From Albidovulum aestuarii (lineage in GTDB: Bacteria > Pseudomonadota > Alphaproteobacteria > Rhodobacterales > Rhodobacteraceae), in assembly GCF_029961185.1 (NCBI RefSeq), contig NZ_JASBQQ010000002.1:248001-312000 (forward strand): a stretch of 64,000 nucleotides of DNA, given 5' to 3'. Numbering within the stretch: the stretch's first letter is position 1; each line of letters opens with the position of its first letter. A program made the position numbers and the translations under genes. The notes under the pieces were generated by a model that saw only the letters and a list, made by a program, of their open reading frames with translations, did no database searches and was not told the origin of the DNA. Positions 36,104-45,301 of this stretch are shown one piece after another.

Positions 36104-36234
36104 CTCCTACCTCCCATATCCGGTTTCAGCATGGGATCAGCCTAGCGGAAACCGGTGCCGGACCGGTTCAATCCTGATGACAATCGCCCACGCGGTCGTG
36201 ACGCTTTTTGAACCGGCCTTGCGCGCTTTGGACG

Positions 36235-36260
36235 GTAGGGTGGGTTGAAACCCACCTTAC
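36235..36260. repeat. 26-bp near-palindromic repeat, copy 1
   Basis: GTAGGGTGGGTTG followed by AAACCCACCTTAC; 24 of 26 positions are self-complementary. A perfect version occurs at 57236. Both are intergenic. Confidence 0.75.
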
Positions 36261-36295
36261 GATAGGCGCCGCGCGCTGACCGTTCCGGCAATCCG

Positions 36296-36610
36296 ATGAT
36301 GACGAACCTCATTCCCGCCGCCCTTCTGCTTGCCCTGACCAGCGGTGCGGGTCTGGCCGAGACCTGCATCCGCAACGGCGACGCCACGCGGCTCTTTTTC
36401 TCGGCCGAAACCGATACCGCCCGTCGCACCGGCTGGCTTGAACCCGGTGCAGCGCTCTGCGCGGCGGGTGCGGGGCATGAACGGGTCTCGGTCTTCGAGG
36501 ATGAGGATGCGCTGGAAGGGTGCACGCGTCTCGTGCCCGGCGGCGGAACCGAGTTGCTGCTGCGCTATGCCTCCTTCGACAATTGCCTCTGGCAATCGCA
36601 TCTCGACTGA
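36296..36610 (+). CDS. Small secreted protein of unknown function
   Basis: 104 residues with a signal peptide (LIPAALLLALTSGAGLAE). The mature part has four Cys (in ETCIRNG, ALCAAG, LEGCTRL and DNCLW), consistent with two disulfides, and is acidic. No family recognised. The initiator may be the second of two consecutive ATGs. It precedes the ASKHA gene by 104 bp on the same strand. Confidence 0.6.
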   Translation: MMTNLIPAALLLALTSGAGLAETCIRNGDATRLFFSAETDTARRTGWLEPGAALCAAGAGHERVSVFEDEDALEGCTRLVPGGGTELLLRYASFDNCLWQSHLD

Positions 36611-36714
36611 CGACCCTCGCCGATGACGCAGGCAGACAAGAAAACGGCGCTGGCCGCCTTCCCCTTACCCTTCAAATCGCTAAAGTCCCCCGGACCTCAG
36701 GAGCGGACACAGTC

Positions 36715-38751
36715 ATGAGCAGCGATCCCCTTGTCATCTTCACCCCATCCGGCAAGCGCGGCCGGTTCCCGGTGGGCACCCCGATCCTGACCGCAGCGCG
36801 GCAGTTGGGGGTCGATCTCGATTCCGTCTGCGGCGGGCGCGGTATCTGTTCGAAATGCCAGATCACGCCGGGTTACGGCGAGTTTTCCAAGCATGGTGTT
36901 ACGGTCAGCGAAGATGCTCTTTCCGAGTGGAACGAGGTCGAGGCGCGGTATGACCGCATCCGCGGCCTGAAGCAGGGCCGCCGTCTTGGCTGCCAAGCCA
37001 AGGTGATGGGCGATGTCGTCATCGACGTGCCGCCGGAAAGCCAGGTGCACCGGCAGGTGATCCGCAAGTCGGCCACCCAGCGCGACATCGTCATGGACCC
37101 GGCGACCCATGCCTATTACGTCGAGGTGACGGAACCCGACATGCATTCGCCTTCAGGTGATTTCCAGCGGCTTTGCGACGCGCTGCGCGACCAGTGGCAG
37201 ATCGAAGGGCTGGAGGCAGAGACGGGGCTTCTGGGCAAGCTGCAACCCGCCCTGCGCAAAGGCGAATGGAAGGTCACGGTGGCGATACACCGCGACCACC
37301 GCGACAAGCCCCGCATCATCGATATCTGGCCGGGCTTTTACGAAGGCCGCCTTTACGGACTTGCCATCGACCTCGGCTCCACCACGATCGCCGCGCATCT
37401 CTGCGATCTGCGCAATGGCAACGTGCTTGCCTCCTCGGGCCTCATGAACCCGCAGATTCGCTTCGGCGAGGATCTGATGAGCCGGGTGAGCTATGCGATG
37501 ATGAACCCCGGCGGCGATAGGGAAATGACCGAGGCCGTCCGCACCGCGATCAACGGACTGGCGCAATCCATCGCCACCGAGGCGGAGATCGATCCCGGCC
37601 AGATCGTCGAGACGGTCTTTGTCTGCAACCCGGTCATGCACCACCTTCTGATGGGCATTGACCCGGTTGAACTCGGTCAGGCGCCCTTCGCACTGGCCAC
37701 ATCCGACAGCCTTTCGCTGGCCGCGCGCGATCTTGACCTCAATGCGATCCATCCTCAGGCGCGGGTCTATATCCTGCCCTGCATTGCCGGACATGTCGGC
37801 GCCGACTGCGCCGCCGTCGCGCTGTCGGAGGAACCAAACAAGTCCGAGGATATGGTTCTGATCGTTGACGTGGGCACCAATGCCGAGATCCTCCTGGGCA
37901 ACAAGGACCGCGTTCTGGCCTGTTCCTCACCCACTGGCCCTGCCTTCGAAGGCGCTCAGATCAGCGCCGGTCAGCGCGCGGCCCCCGGCGCGATCGAGCG
38001 GGTGGAGATCGACCCCGAGACCAAGGAACCCCGGTTCCGCGTTATCGGCTGCGACCTCTGGTCCGATGACGAAGGCTTCGCGGCCGCTACCGCCCAGACC
38101 GGCATCACCGGTATCTGCGGGTCGGGAATCATCGAGGTTGTGGCCGAGATGCGGATGGCGGGCATTCTCGATGCGAGCGGGCTGATCGGATCGGCAGAGC
38201 AGGTCGGCACCAACCGCTGCACCGCGACGGGCCGGACCCATGCCTATGTGCTCTATGATGGCACAACGGGCGGCGGACCGCTGATCACGGTAACGCAGGG
38301 CGATATCCGGGCGATTCAGCTGGCAAAGTCGGCGCTTTATGCCGGCGCGCGCCTCTTGATGGACGAACTGGAAATCGACAAGGTCGATCGCGTCGTGCTG
38401 GCGGGCGCGTTCGGCGCCCATATCTCACCGAAACATGCCATGGTTCTTGGCATGATCCCGGATGTGCCTTTGGACAAGGTGTTCTCGGCGGGCAATGCCG
38501 CGGGCACCGGCGCGCGCATAGCGCTCTGCAATATCGGCGCGCGGGCGACGATCGAGGATGAGGTCAACCGCATCTACAAGGTCGAAACGGCGATCGAACC
38601 GCGCTTTCAGGAGCATTTCGTCGCCGCCAACGCGATCCCTCATGCGACGGCGTCCTTCCCTGAACTGTCAGCCGTCGTCACGCTGCCCGACGTCAGTTTC
38701 AACACTGCAGGATCGGGTGCCGAAGGCGGCCGACGGCGGCGGCGGGGATAG
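36715..38751 (+). CDS. ASKHA/ferredoxin protein, likely corrinoid-protein reductive activator
   Basis: 678 residues. An N-terminal plant-type [2Fe-2S] domain has Cys in SVCGGRGICSKCQ and later LGCQAKV. A linker follows, then a large ASKHA ATPase domain (IDLGSTTIAAHLCDL near 218, VDVGTNAEILLGN near 385, GSGIIE). This is the domain set of RACo/RamA-like proteins, which reduce inactivated cob(II)alamin in methyltransferase systems using ATP. No corrinoid protein or methyltransferase gene is nearby, so the partner is elsewhere. An Arg-rich tail ends the protein. The start follows AGGAG. Confidence 0.85.
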   Translation: MSSDPLVIFTPSGKRGRFPVGTPILTAARQLGVDLDSVCGGRGICSKCQITPGYGEFSKHGVTVSEDALSEWNEVEARYDRIRGLKQGRRLGCQAKVMGDVVIDVPPESQVHRQVIRKSATQRDIVMDPATHAYYVEVTEPDMHSPSGDFQRLCDALRDQWQIEGLEAETGLLGKLQPALRKGEWKVTVAIHRDHRDKPRIIDIWPGFYEGRLYGLAIDLGSTTIAAHLCDLRNGNVLASSGLMNPQIRFGEDLMSRVSYAMMNPGGDREMTEAVRTAINGLAQSIATEAEIDPGQIVETVFVCNPVMHHLLMGIDPVELGQAPFALATSDSLSLAARDLDLNAIHPQARVYILPCIAGHVGADCAAVALSEEPNKSEDMVLIVDVGTNAEILLGNKDRVLACSSPTGPAFEGAQISAGQRAAPGAIERVEIDPETKEPRFRVIGCDLWSDDEGFAAATAQTGITGICGSGIIEVVAEMRMAGILDASGLIGSAEQVGTNRCTATGRTHAYVLYDGTTGGGPLITVTQGDIRAIQLAKSALYAGARLLMDELEIDKVDRVVLAGAFGAHISPKHAMVLGMIPDVPLDKVFSAGNAAGTGARIALCNIGARATIEDEVNRIYKVETAIEPRFQEHFVAANAIPHATASFPELSAVVTLPDVSFNTAGSGAEGGRRRRRG

Positions 38752-38831
38752 GCCGGAAGCCAACTTTCCCGTGGGTCGGACATACTGAACCTGCTCACGG
38801 GAAGTGCATAAACATCTTGAAGAGTCCGGCG

Positions 38832-39287
38832 CTACCCTACCGGCAGCACCTGCCGTTTGACCATCGTGCGCAGCGCGAAGGAGGAGCGGGTGGACCGGAT
38901 GCCGGGCACCCGCATCAGTTTCTCCTCCAGAAACCGGTCGAAATCGGCAAGGTCGGCTGCGACGACCCGCATCAGGATATCGCGCGAGCCGGTCATCAGG
39001 TGGCATTCCATAACGCGGTCAAAGCCCCGTACCGCCCGCTCGAAGGCGTCGATGGCGTCTTTCGCCTGCCGCTCAAGCTCCACCCAGATAAAGATCGACA
39101 CCGGCAGGCCGACACGGCCCTGATCGATCCGGACCGAATACCCCTCGATCACGCCATCGGCCTCGAGCCGCGACAGGCGACGGGCGCAGGGGGTCTGCGA
39201 CAAGCCAATCTCTGCGGCGAGATCGGTGACGGAAAGACGCCCGTCGCGCTGAAGCGCGGTAAGCATGCGCCGGTCGGTGGTATCCAT
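38832..39287 (-). CDS. Lrp/AsnC family regulator
   Basis: 151 residues: helix-turn-helix at 1-60 (MLTALQRDGRLSVTDLAAEI, ARRLSRLEADGVIEGY) and a C-terminal RAM effector domain. It faces the leucine dehydrogenase gene across 131 bp, the arrangement of Lrp-type regulators that sense a branched-chain amino acid and control its catabolism (BkdR-like). The target is inferred from this arrangement. Confidence 0.92.
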   Translation of the reverse strand: MDTTDRRMLTALQRDGRLSVTDLAAEIGLSQTPCARRLSRLEADGVIEGYSVRIDQGRVGLPVSIFIWVELERQAKDAIDAFERAVRGFDRVMECHLMTGSRDILMRVVAADLADFDRFLEEKLMRVPGIRSTRSSFALRTMVKRQVLPVG

Positions 39288-39337
39288 GGTGACTACACCT
39301 ATGTTTTTTTATTTTTTTAGAGAATATCACTCAAATT

Positions 39338-39362
39338 GCCAATCTCAACGTCAAAGATTGGC
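39338..39362. promoter_or_regulatory. Inverted repeat between the Lrp-type gene and leucine dehydrogenase gene
   Basis: GCCAATCT and AGATTGGC, perfect 8-bp arms with a 9-bp spacer, 57 bp upstream of the dehydrogenase start. A candidate binding site for the divergent Lrp-type regulator. Confidence 0.45.
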
Positions 39363-39418
39363 GAAAGCCCGCTGTCAAAGGGTGCTATTTTCACTCCAAA
39401 GCATTCACGGAGCCTATG

Positions 39419-40468
39419 ATGCAGATCACCCAAGTCGCCACGAAAGAGCATGAAGAGGTTTATCGGGTCGAGGACCGGGACTCCGGGCTGCGCGGTTTCA
39501 TTGCCATTCATTCGACCACGCTTGGCCCGGCTGCGGGCGGGCTCAGGATGCGGGTCTATCGCAGCGAGGACGAGGCGCTAAACGACGTTCTGCGCCTGAG
39601 CCGGGGCATGACCTTCAAGAATGCCGCCGCCGGTCTGCCGCTTGGCGGTGGCAAGGCGGTGATCATTGGCGACCCATCAAAGGGCAAGACGCCGGATCTG
39701 CTGCGGGCCATGGGGCGCGCGGTCGAGACACTGGCCGGTCGATACTGGACGGCCGAGGATATGGGAATGACGACCGCGGATATGGCGGTTCTGGCCGAGG
39801 AAACCGCCTATGTCGCGGGTCTGGCCGGTGGGGCCTATGCAAGTGGCGACCCCTCACCGGTGACTGCGCGGGGCGTTTTCAACGCCGTGCGGCGTGCGGC
39901 GAAACACCGGCTTGGCAAAGACAGTCTTGATGGGCTGACCGTTGCCGTACAGGGCCTTGGCAACGTGGGGCGCCATCTCTGCGCCCTGATGCATGGCGAC
40001 GGCGCACGGCTGATCGTGACCGATATCGACGCAACCCGCGTCGCAGGCGCTGTCGCGGAATGGTCGGCCGAAGCCGTTGCCGAAGACGCGATATACCACG
40101 CAGGGGCCGATATCTTCGCCCCCTGCGCCATCGGCGGCATCCTGAATGCCGAAACCATTCCGGCGCTTCGCGTCGCCGTCGTCGCCGGCGGCGCCAACAA
40201 CCAGCTGGCCACCGATGCGGATGCGGGTCGCCTCGCGGCAAGCGATATCCTTTACGCGCCTGATTTCGTCGCCAATGGCGGCGGCATCATCAATGTCGCG
40301 GCTGAAATCCTGAAAATCTCCGACCGCGAAAGCTGGGTCGCGGCCCGGCTTACGGCGCTCGACCGGACAATGGAGGCGATACTGTCCGCCGCAAAGGCGG
40401 AGGGGGTGAGCCCGCATCACGTCGCCGAGCGGATCGTGGCCGAGCATATGGCCCGTGCGGCGGCCTGA
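39419..40468 (+). CDS. Leucine/valine/phenylalanine dehydrogenase family protein
   Basis: 349 residues of the Glu/Leu/Phe/Val dehydrogenase fold. The substrate domain has GGLRMRVYRSEDEAL and the Lys-containing MTFKNAAAGLPLGGGKAVI; the NAD domain has VQGLGNVGRHLC. It deaminates branched-chain amino acids to 2-oxoacids reversibly. The second of two adjacent ATGs has better spacing from GGAG and is used. With the Lrp-type regulator opposite and the valine operon at 3935, the genome is equipped to use branched-chain amino acids. Confidence 0.9.
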   Translation: MQITQVATKEHEEVYRVEDRDSGLRGFIAIHSTTLGPAAGGLRMRVYRSEDEALNDVLRLSRGMTFKNAAAGLPLGGGKAVIIGDPSKGKTPDLLRAMGRAVETLAGRYWTAEDMGMTTADMAVLAEETAYVAGLAGGAYASGDPSPVTARGVFNAVRRAAKHRLGKDSLDGLTVAVQGLGNVGRHLCALMHGDGARLIVTDIDATRVAGAVAEWSAEAVAEDAIYHAGADIFAPCAIGGILNAETIPALRVAVVAGGANNQLATDADAGRLAASDILYAPDFVANGGGIINVAAEILKISDRESWVAARLTALDRTMEAILSAAKAEGVSPHHVAERIVAEHMARAAA

Positions 40469-40528
40469 CCCCTTGACGCCCGGCGCGGCCCGGCAGATTT
40501 TCGGGCCGTGCCGCGAAGGAGCATTCCG

Positions 40529-40726
40529 ATGAAACTCTCGATTCCCGATATGAGCTGCGGTCACTGCAAGGCGTCGGTGGAACGCACGATCATCGACCTC
40601 GACAGCCATGCCGATGTGGTTGTTGACCTGACCGCCCGCACCGCCGAGGTCCGGACCACCGCCCCGGCCGAGGCCGTCCTGACCGTGCTGAAGGCCGAGG
40701 GCTATCCGGCGACGATCCTGCGCTGA
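40529..40726 (+). CDS. Heavy-metal-associated (HMA) domain copper chaperone-like protein
   Basis: 65 residues, one HMA domain: MKLSIPDMSCGHCKASVE has the MxCxxC metal site (Cys10, Cys13). It resembles CopZ chaperones or a detached P-type ATPase domain. Strong AAGGAG ribosome site. No copper ATPase or regulator adjacent. Confidence 0.9.
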   Translation: MKLSIPDMSCGHCKASVERTIIDLDSHADVVVDLTARTAEVRTTAPAEAVLTVLKAEGYPATILR

Positions 40727-40829
40727 GGGCCCGGCGATTGCGCCACGGGGGCTATTTGTGCATACTCTGCCCCGCTTGGTGGCGCCAAGACCGGGAAAAC
40801 CGGCGGCGCAGGTGGGATGGGACGAAGGA

Positions 40830-41129
40830 ATGAGGACAGCACTGATTGCAGCGGCGCTCTGCGCTTTTGCCCCGATGACAGCAACAGCGGGGCCGATCGA
40901 CAGCGCCTGCCTGAAATCCAACCGGTCAACCAGCCCGATTATCTGTGACTGCATCCAGCGCGTCGCCAATATGACGCTGACCAGTTCCGACCAGCAACTG
41001 GCAGCAAAACTCCTGCGAGATCCCGAAAAGGTCCAGGACATCGCGTATTCGAACCGCGCCAGCCACCGTGAATTCTGGGTCCGCTACACGAACTTTGGCG
41101 CGGCGGCAGAGCAGGTCTGCGCGAACTGA
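40830..41129 (+). CDS. Small secreted Cys-containing protein of unknown function
   Basis: 99 residues with a signal peptide (RTALIAAALCAFAPMTATAG). The mature protein has Cys in SACLKSN, ICDCIQ and a terminal EQVCAN, probably disulfide-bonded, and is mainly helical. No family recognised. It precedes the convergent LMW phosphatase gene by 4 bp. Confidence 0.65.
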   Translation: MRTALIAAALCAFAPMTATAGPIDSACLKSNRSTSPIICDCIQRVANMTLTSSDQQLAAKLLRDPEKVQDIAYSNRASHREFWVRYTNFGAAAEQVCAN

Positions 41130-41133
41130 GCGG

Positions 41134-41592
41134 TCAGGCCGACCGTGCCAGCGATGTGACAAGCCCATCGGCGGCCAGTTCGATCAGGTCCAAAGCCTGG
41201 TCGAAATCGCGTGTATAGTAGGGATCAGGCACCTCATCCGTGCCGCAGGCCGGCGCATTGTCGAGCATGAGGTGAAGCGGCGTGGCATTGCCCCCAGGCC
41301 GCAGAGCCGAAAGATCGGCGAGATTTACGCGGTCCATCGCCAGGATAAGGTCGAAATCATCAAAATCCGTCCGACGCACCTGCCGCGCCCTGAGCGGCGC
41401 AAGATCATAACCGCGCGCTGCGGCGGCCGCGATCATCGGCGGATAGGGCGGATCGCCGATATGCCAGCCGCCGGTTCCGGCGCTGTCCACACTGACCGCC
41501 AGCCCCGCCGCACTGGCCTTGGCGGCAAAAACCGCCTCGGCCGCCGGTGAGCGGCAGATATTGCCGAGACAGACAAAGAGAATGCGCTTCAT
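41134..41592 (-). CDS. Low-molecular-weight protein-tyrosine phosphatase
   Basis: 152 residues from ATG 41592, which follows GGAGG. The P-loop is VCLGNICRSP (Cys8, Arg14), and the general acid Asp is in VPDPYYT. It dephosphorylates phosphotyrosine or, in some relatives, small phosphates. It shares a 40-bp divergent region with the sirtuin gene, so their promoters overlap. Confidence 0.92.
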   Translation of the reverse strand: MKRILFVCLGNICRSPAAEAVFAAKASAAGLAVSVDSAGTGGWHIGDPPYPPMIAAAAARGYDLAPLRARQVRRTDFDDFDLILAMDRVNLADLSALRPGGNATPLHLMLDNAPACGTDEVPDPYYTRDFDQALDLIELAADGLVTSLARSA

Positions 41593-41632
41593 GCTGGGCC
41601 TCCGCTCCCGGCCATGGCAGAAGGAGTGCACG

Positions 41633-42337
41633 ATGTCAAAACCCGACCATATAGTCATCCTGACCGGCGCCGGCATCTCGGCCGAAAGCGGGCTTGGAAC
41701 CTTCCGCGATGTCGGCGGGATCTGGTCGCGTTATGACTGGCGCGATCTGGCCACGCCCGAAGGTTTCGCCCGAGACCCGGATTTCGTCCTCGATTTCTAC
41801 AACTGGCGGCGCGAAAAGGTGCGCGCGGTCCAACCCAACCCGGCGCATCTGGCGCTTGCACGGCTCGCCCGGGACTGGCAGGGGCCCGTCACGCTCGTCA
41901 CGCAGAATGTCGACAACCTGCACGAACAGGCCGGAAGCCCCGAGGTGATCCACATGCACGGCACGCATCTGACCGCGCTCTGCGCCGCCTGCGGCCATCG
42001 CTGGCCTGCACCTGAGGTCATGCGGGCCACCGATCCCTGCCCCGAATGCGCACGCCCCCGGGCCCGGCCCGATGTGGTCTGGTTCGGGGAAACGCCCTAT
42101 CATCTCGACCGGATCGGCGAGGCTCTGACCTGCGCCGGTCTTTTCGTCTCCATCGGCACATCCGGCACAGTCTACCCCGCCGCCGGATTCGCCGCGGCGG
42201 CCCGTGCCGCCGGGGCGCGGACGCTGGAGCTAAACCTCGAACCCTCGCAGAACGCGACGGTTTTCGACGAGGCGCGGCATGGCCGGGCGAGCGAGATCGT
42301 GCCTGAATGGGTGGCGGAAATGCTTACGGAAAGCTGA
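41633..42337 (+). CDS. cobB: NAD-dependent protein deacylase (sirtuin, CobB type)
   Basis: 234 residues. NAD site ILTGAGISAESGLGTFRD, catalytic region TQNVDNLHEQAG and HMHGTH (His general base), and a zinc ribbon with CAAC and CPEC. It removes acyl groups from lysines. AAGGAG precedes the start. It lies divergent from the tyrosine phosphatase and is followed by an interspersed repeat. Confidence 0.93.
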   Translation: MSKPDHIVILTGAGISAESGLGTFRDVGGIWSRYDWRDLATPEGFARDPDFVLDFYNWRREKVRAVQPNPAHLALARLARDWQGPVTLVTQNVDNLHEQAGSPEVIHMHGTHLTALCAACGHRWPAPEVMRATDPCPECARPRARPDVVWFGETPYHLDRIGEALTCAGLFVSIGTSGTVYPAAGFAAAARAAGARTLELNLEPSQNATVFDEARHGRASEIVPEWVAEMLTES

Positions 42338-42338
42338 T

Positions 42339-42400
42339 CACTTTCTGTCCGCAAATACTCTCGGGGGTGAATGCGCCCGGAACGGGCGCAGAGGGGGCAG
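42339..42400 (+). repeat. Interspersed repeat copy B (CACTTTCTGTCC core) with hairpins
   Basis: CACTTTCTGTCC, GC, AAATACTC, then GCGCCCG/CGGGCGC and GGGGGC/GCCCCC stem-loops. It fills the gap between the convergent cobB and class V aminotransferase genes. Confidence 0.8.
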
Positions 42401-42421
42401 ACGCCCCCCTGCCCGCCCGCG

Positions 42422-43681
42422 TCAGGATGCGCCCGCCGCCTCACGCATCGCGGTGAGAAGAGCCGCGACCTCGGCTTCGGTGTTATAATGGCTGACCGAC
42501 ACGCGAATGCAGTCGTCATATCCGAGGGGGGCGAGGATATTGCCGCAATAATGGTCATTGCGACGGATATGGACGCGGATGCCCCGCTCCGCCAGAAACC
42601 TCACCAGATCGCCCGACGCCATATTCGCAAGGCGCAATGACACGACGCCTTCGCGTCCCGAAACCGCATCGCCGCCGATCAGCGTGACGCCCGGCAAAGC
42701 AACAAGCCCGGCAAGATTTCCGGTGCCGTGGATCATCGCCGTCATCAGGCGCGCCTCATGCCCGGCAATCGCCTTGCCCGCCGCCTCGATCCGGCTCCGC
42801 CGGTCGCCACTTGCAGTGAAATGACCGCCAAGCCAGTCGAGATAGGCCACGACATCGGAAAAGGTCGCGTAGCTGCCAGCATCGCGGGTCCCAAGTTCCC
42901 ACGCATCTGCCGGGCCGCCGACAATCTGTTCCTTGACCAAAGCGGTCAGCCGGTCCGAGGCCCAGCCGACACCGTAGCCATGACGGGAAAAGACCTTGTA
43001 GGGCGATACAGCATAGCCATCTGCCAGAACCGCGCCGGTATCGACAGCGCCGTGACTTGCATGCTGGATGCCGTCGACGATGATGAAGCAATCCGGCGCA
43101 ACCTCCCGGATCGCTGCGGCAATGCCCGCGACATCGACCGACATGCCCGTGACCGGCGAGGTATGAACGATGGTCGCGACCCTGAGGTCAGGCGTGAGAT
43201 GGGCACGATAGGCCGCCGGCCCCACCGTCCCGGTCGCATCGTCATGCACGACGCGGATATGGGGTCTGCCCGTCACCTCAGACCAGCGCGCCATGGCGCT
43301 GGCCGAAGCCGGGTGTTCGAGGGTGGAGCCGAGCATCACACCGCCCTTTTCGGCCCCGAGAGAAGCGGTGCGGATCAGCCGGAACAACACCTCGGTCCCG
43401 CTTTCGCCGACAAAGACCCGGCCACGATTGGCATTGAAGAACAAAGCCATATCGGCCTTGCCCTTCGTAATCGCAGCCATCAATGCCGCCGAGGCCGGAT
43501 TGTCGCGGCCCTGATTGTCAGGATAGCCCGCATAGGCCGCTGAAGTCTCAATCACCGATTTCAGCCGCAGCGCGCCGCCGGCATTCTCGAAAAAGATGCG
43601 TGGACCTTCGAAGGGACAAGCCTCGACATGGGCGAAACGCGCCCGCACTTCTTCCATCAATCCCGGCTTATCGGCGATCAT
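42422..43681 (-). CDS. Class V aminotransferase-fold PLP enzyme (cysteine desulfurase-like)
   Basis: 419 residues. The PLP Lys is in AVSPYKVFSRHGYGVGWAS, the Asp-x-x-Gln/His motif in IIVDGIQHASHG, and the N-terminus has FENAGGALRLKSV. This fits the class V group that includes cysteine desulfurases and selenocysteine lyases, but the active-site Cys loop is not obvious, so function is unassigned. The gene begins with GGGAGAGCAGGG before ATG. It lies downstream of the 2OG-Fe oxygenase on the same strand. Confidence 0.8.
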   Translation of the reverse strand: MIADKPGLMEEVRARFAHVEACPFEGPRIFFENAGGALRLKSVIETSAAYAGYPDNQGRDNPASAALMAAITKGKADMALFFNANRGRVFVGESGTEVLFRLIRTASLGAEKGGVMLGSTLEHPASASAMARWSEVTGRPHIRVVHDDATGTVGPAAYRAHLTPDLRVATIVHTSPVTGMSVDVAGIAAAIREVAPDCFIIVDGIQHASHGAVDTGAVLADGYAVSPYKVFSRHGYGVGWASDRLTALVKEQIVGGPADAWELGTRDAGSYATFSDVVAYLDWLGGHFTASGDRRSRIEAAGKAIAGHEARLMTAMIHGTGNLAGLVALPGVTLIGGDAVSGREGVVSLRLANMASGDLVRFLAERGIRVHIRRNDHYCGNILAPLGYDDCIRVSVSHYNTEAEVAALLTAMREAAGAS

Positions 43682-43749
43682 CCCTGCTCTCCCGCTTTTC
43701 GGCCAATTGGGCGCGTCCGGGCGGGGAGGTCAAGCCCGACCGGTCGCGT

Positions 43750-44301
43750 TCAGCGGAAAGCCGGGCCGTGGGACCAGATCGTGAGCGACCAGCGTTCGCC
43801 CGCCGTAACCGGCGTAACGCGGTGCAGGACAAAGCTCGGGAAGACGGTCGCCGTGCCACGCCCTGTCCCGGCGGCATGGATATTGGCGTCGGGCATAAGT
43901 TCCAGCACGCCGCCGGAATAGGCATCCTGCTCGGAGAGTTGAACCACCATCGTCAGCTTTCGCCGTGCGGCGACGGCCCCCATGCCGATATCGGAATGCC
44001 AGTCGAAATGCCCCTCGCGCTCAGCCCCGTAACGCGCGACCTGCGCGCTTTCGGCGAATTCGGTCAGCGCGAAATCGAACGCCTCGCGATTGGCGCGGGC
44101 GACAATCTGAATGATGCGGTCCATGACCCATTCCGCCCCCTCACGCTCATCGAGCCATGCCAGATCGGCGCGGCGGATATTGTGATCGGAGGTGTTGCGG
44201 ACGAGCCCGGCATCATCCAGCGGCGCGGCGCTTGCAAGCGCGATGATCCGGTCGCATTCCGCGGGATCGAAAGCGTCGGGCAGAGAATAGGGGGTAAACA
44301 T
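43750..44301 (-). CDS. 2-oxoglutarate/Fe(II)-dependent oxygenase (prolyl-hydroxylase-like)
   Basis: 183 residues from ATG 44301. The iron triad is HFDWH (His-x-Asp) near the middle and the distal His in VFPSFVLHRVTP, followed by the 2-oxoglutarate Arg in GERWSLTIW. This is the P4Hc/PKHD-type double-stranded beta helix. Target unknown. Longer in-frame starts upstream have poor composition. It is flanked on the same strand by a PLP enzyme and a PEP mutase-family gene. Confidence 0.85.
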   Translation of the reverse strand: MFTPYSLPDAFDPAECDRIIALASAAPLDDAGLVRNTSDHNIRRADLAWLDEREGAEWVMDRIIQIVARANREAFDFALTEFAESAQVARYGAEREGHFDWHSDIGMGAVAARRKLTMVVQLSEQDAYSGGVLELMPDANIHAAGTGRGTATVFPSFVLHRVTPVTAGERWSLTIWSHGPAFR

Positions 44302-44431
44302 GGGCGGGTCGCCTGAGTCAGGATTCGGAGTTGCCCCCCGATGGCGCGGTACAGCACAAAAGTCCATGTTCTGCGCGACGGCAATGTCGCTTTTGGCATT
44401 CGGACCCGGGGCAAATCCGCGCGGGACCGCG

Positions 44432-45274
44432 TCAAAGCCGCCCGCCACCCCGTTTCTGCGACATCATCGCCGCCACCTCGGCGTCCGGCACCGCCTCGGA
44501 AGCATAGGTGAATGTGCCCGCCTCCATAACCTCCCTACCTGCCCGTATCAGCGCGCCGAGCGCGGCACGGGCAAAAGAGCCACCGGTGCTGATGCGCCCG
44601 ACCCCGGCCCCGGAGAGATCGGCGACTGTATGGTTCGGCCCCGACAGGCCCATCACGACATTGACCGGCCTGTCCACCTCTCGGCACACCGTTCGGATCG
44701 CTTCCAGATCAGGCAGCCCCGGCGCATAGAGCACATCCGCCCCCGCCTCGGCGAAGGCCTGCAGGCGGGCAATCGTGTCGTTCAGGTCGGGCCGTCCGTA
44801 AAGGAAATTCTCAGCCCGGGCTGTCAACAGGAACGACCGCCCGCGCGTGGCCTCTGACGCCGCACGGATCCGGTCGACCGCCAGCCCGAAGGGGTGGATC
44901 GGATCATCCGGATCTCCGGTCGCATCCTCGATCGCACCGCCGACAAGGCCCCGCTCGGCCGCCATGATCACGGTTTCGGCCACCGTCTCGGGCGCGGGCC
45001 CGAAACCGTCCTCAAGATCGGCGCTGACCGGCAGGTCGGTGGCGGCCGCGATGGCAGCGGCATTGGCCAGCACCTCATCGCGGGTAAGTGCGGCAAACGA
45101 ATCCCGTTTTCCGACCGAAAACGCATACCCCGCGCTTGTCGTTGCAATCGCCTCATATCCCAATATGGTCAGGATCATCGCGGACCCCGCATCCCAAGCG
45201 TTGGGCATCACGAACGCCCCTGCCCGTTCATGCATTGCCCGGAACCTATCGAACTTACTTTTACGGCCCGGCAT
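44432..45274 (-). CDS. Isocitrate lyase/PEP mutase family protein
   Basis: 280 residues of the ICL/PEPM TIM barrel. Mg-binding acids are in SADLEDGFG and GAIEDATG, with GSAMILTILGYEAIATTSAG at the start. It lacks the KKCGH loop of true isocitrate lyase, so it is more like 2-methylisocitrate lyase, oxaloacetate decarboxylase or PEP phosphonomutase relatives; the exact reaction is open. A GAGGAGGGG ribosome site precedes it. A LexA-box match lies 28 bp upstream. Confidence 0.87.
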   Translation of the reverse strand: MPGRKSKFDRFRAMHERAGAFVMPNAWDAGSAMILTILGYEAIATTSAGYAFSVGKRDSFAALTRDEVLANAAAIAAATDLPVSADLEDGFGPAPETVAETVIMAAERGLVGGAIEDATGDPDDPIHPFGLAVDRIRAASEATRGRSFLLTARAENFLYGRPDLNDTIARLQAFAEAGADVLYAPGLPDLEAIRTVCREVDRPVNVVMGLSGPNHTVADLSGAGVGRISTGGSFARAALGALIRAGREVMEAGTFTYASEAVPDAEVAAMMSQKRGGGRL

Positions 45275-45301
45275 TCTGCCCCTCCTCGTCCATCAAACCA
45301 A

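Noticed and set aside
44432-45274. True isocitrate lyase
   Set aside because: Length 280 and absence of the KKCGH catalytic loop argue for another ICL/PEPM subgroup.
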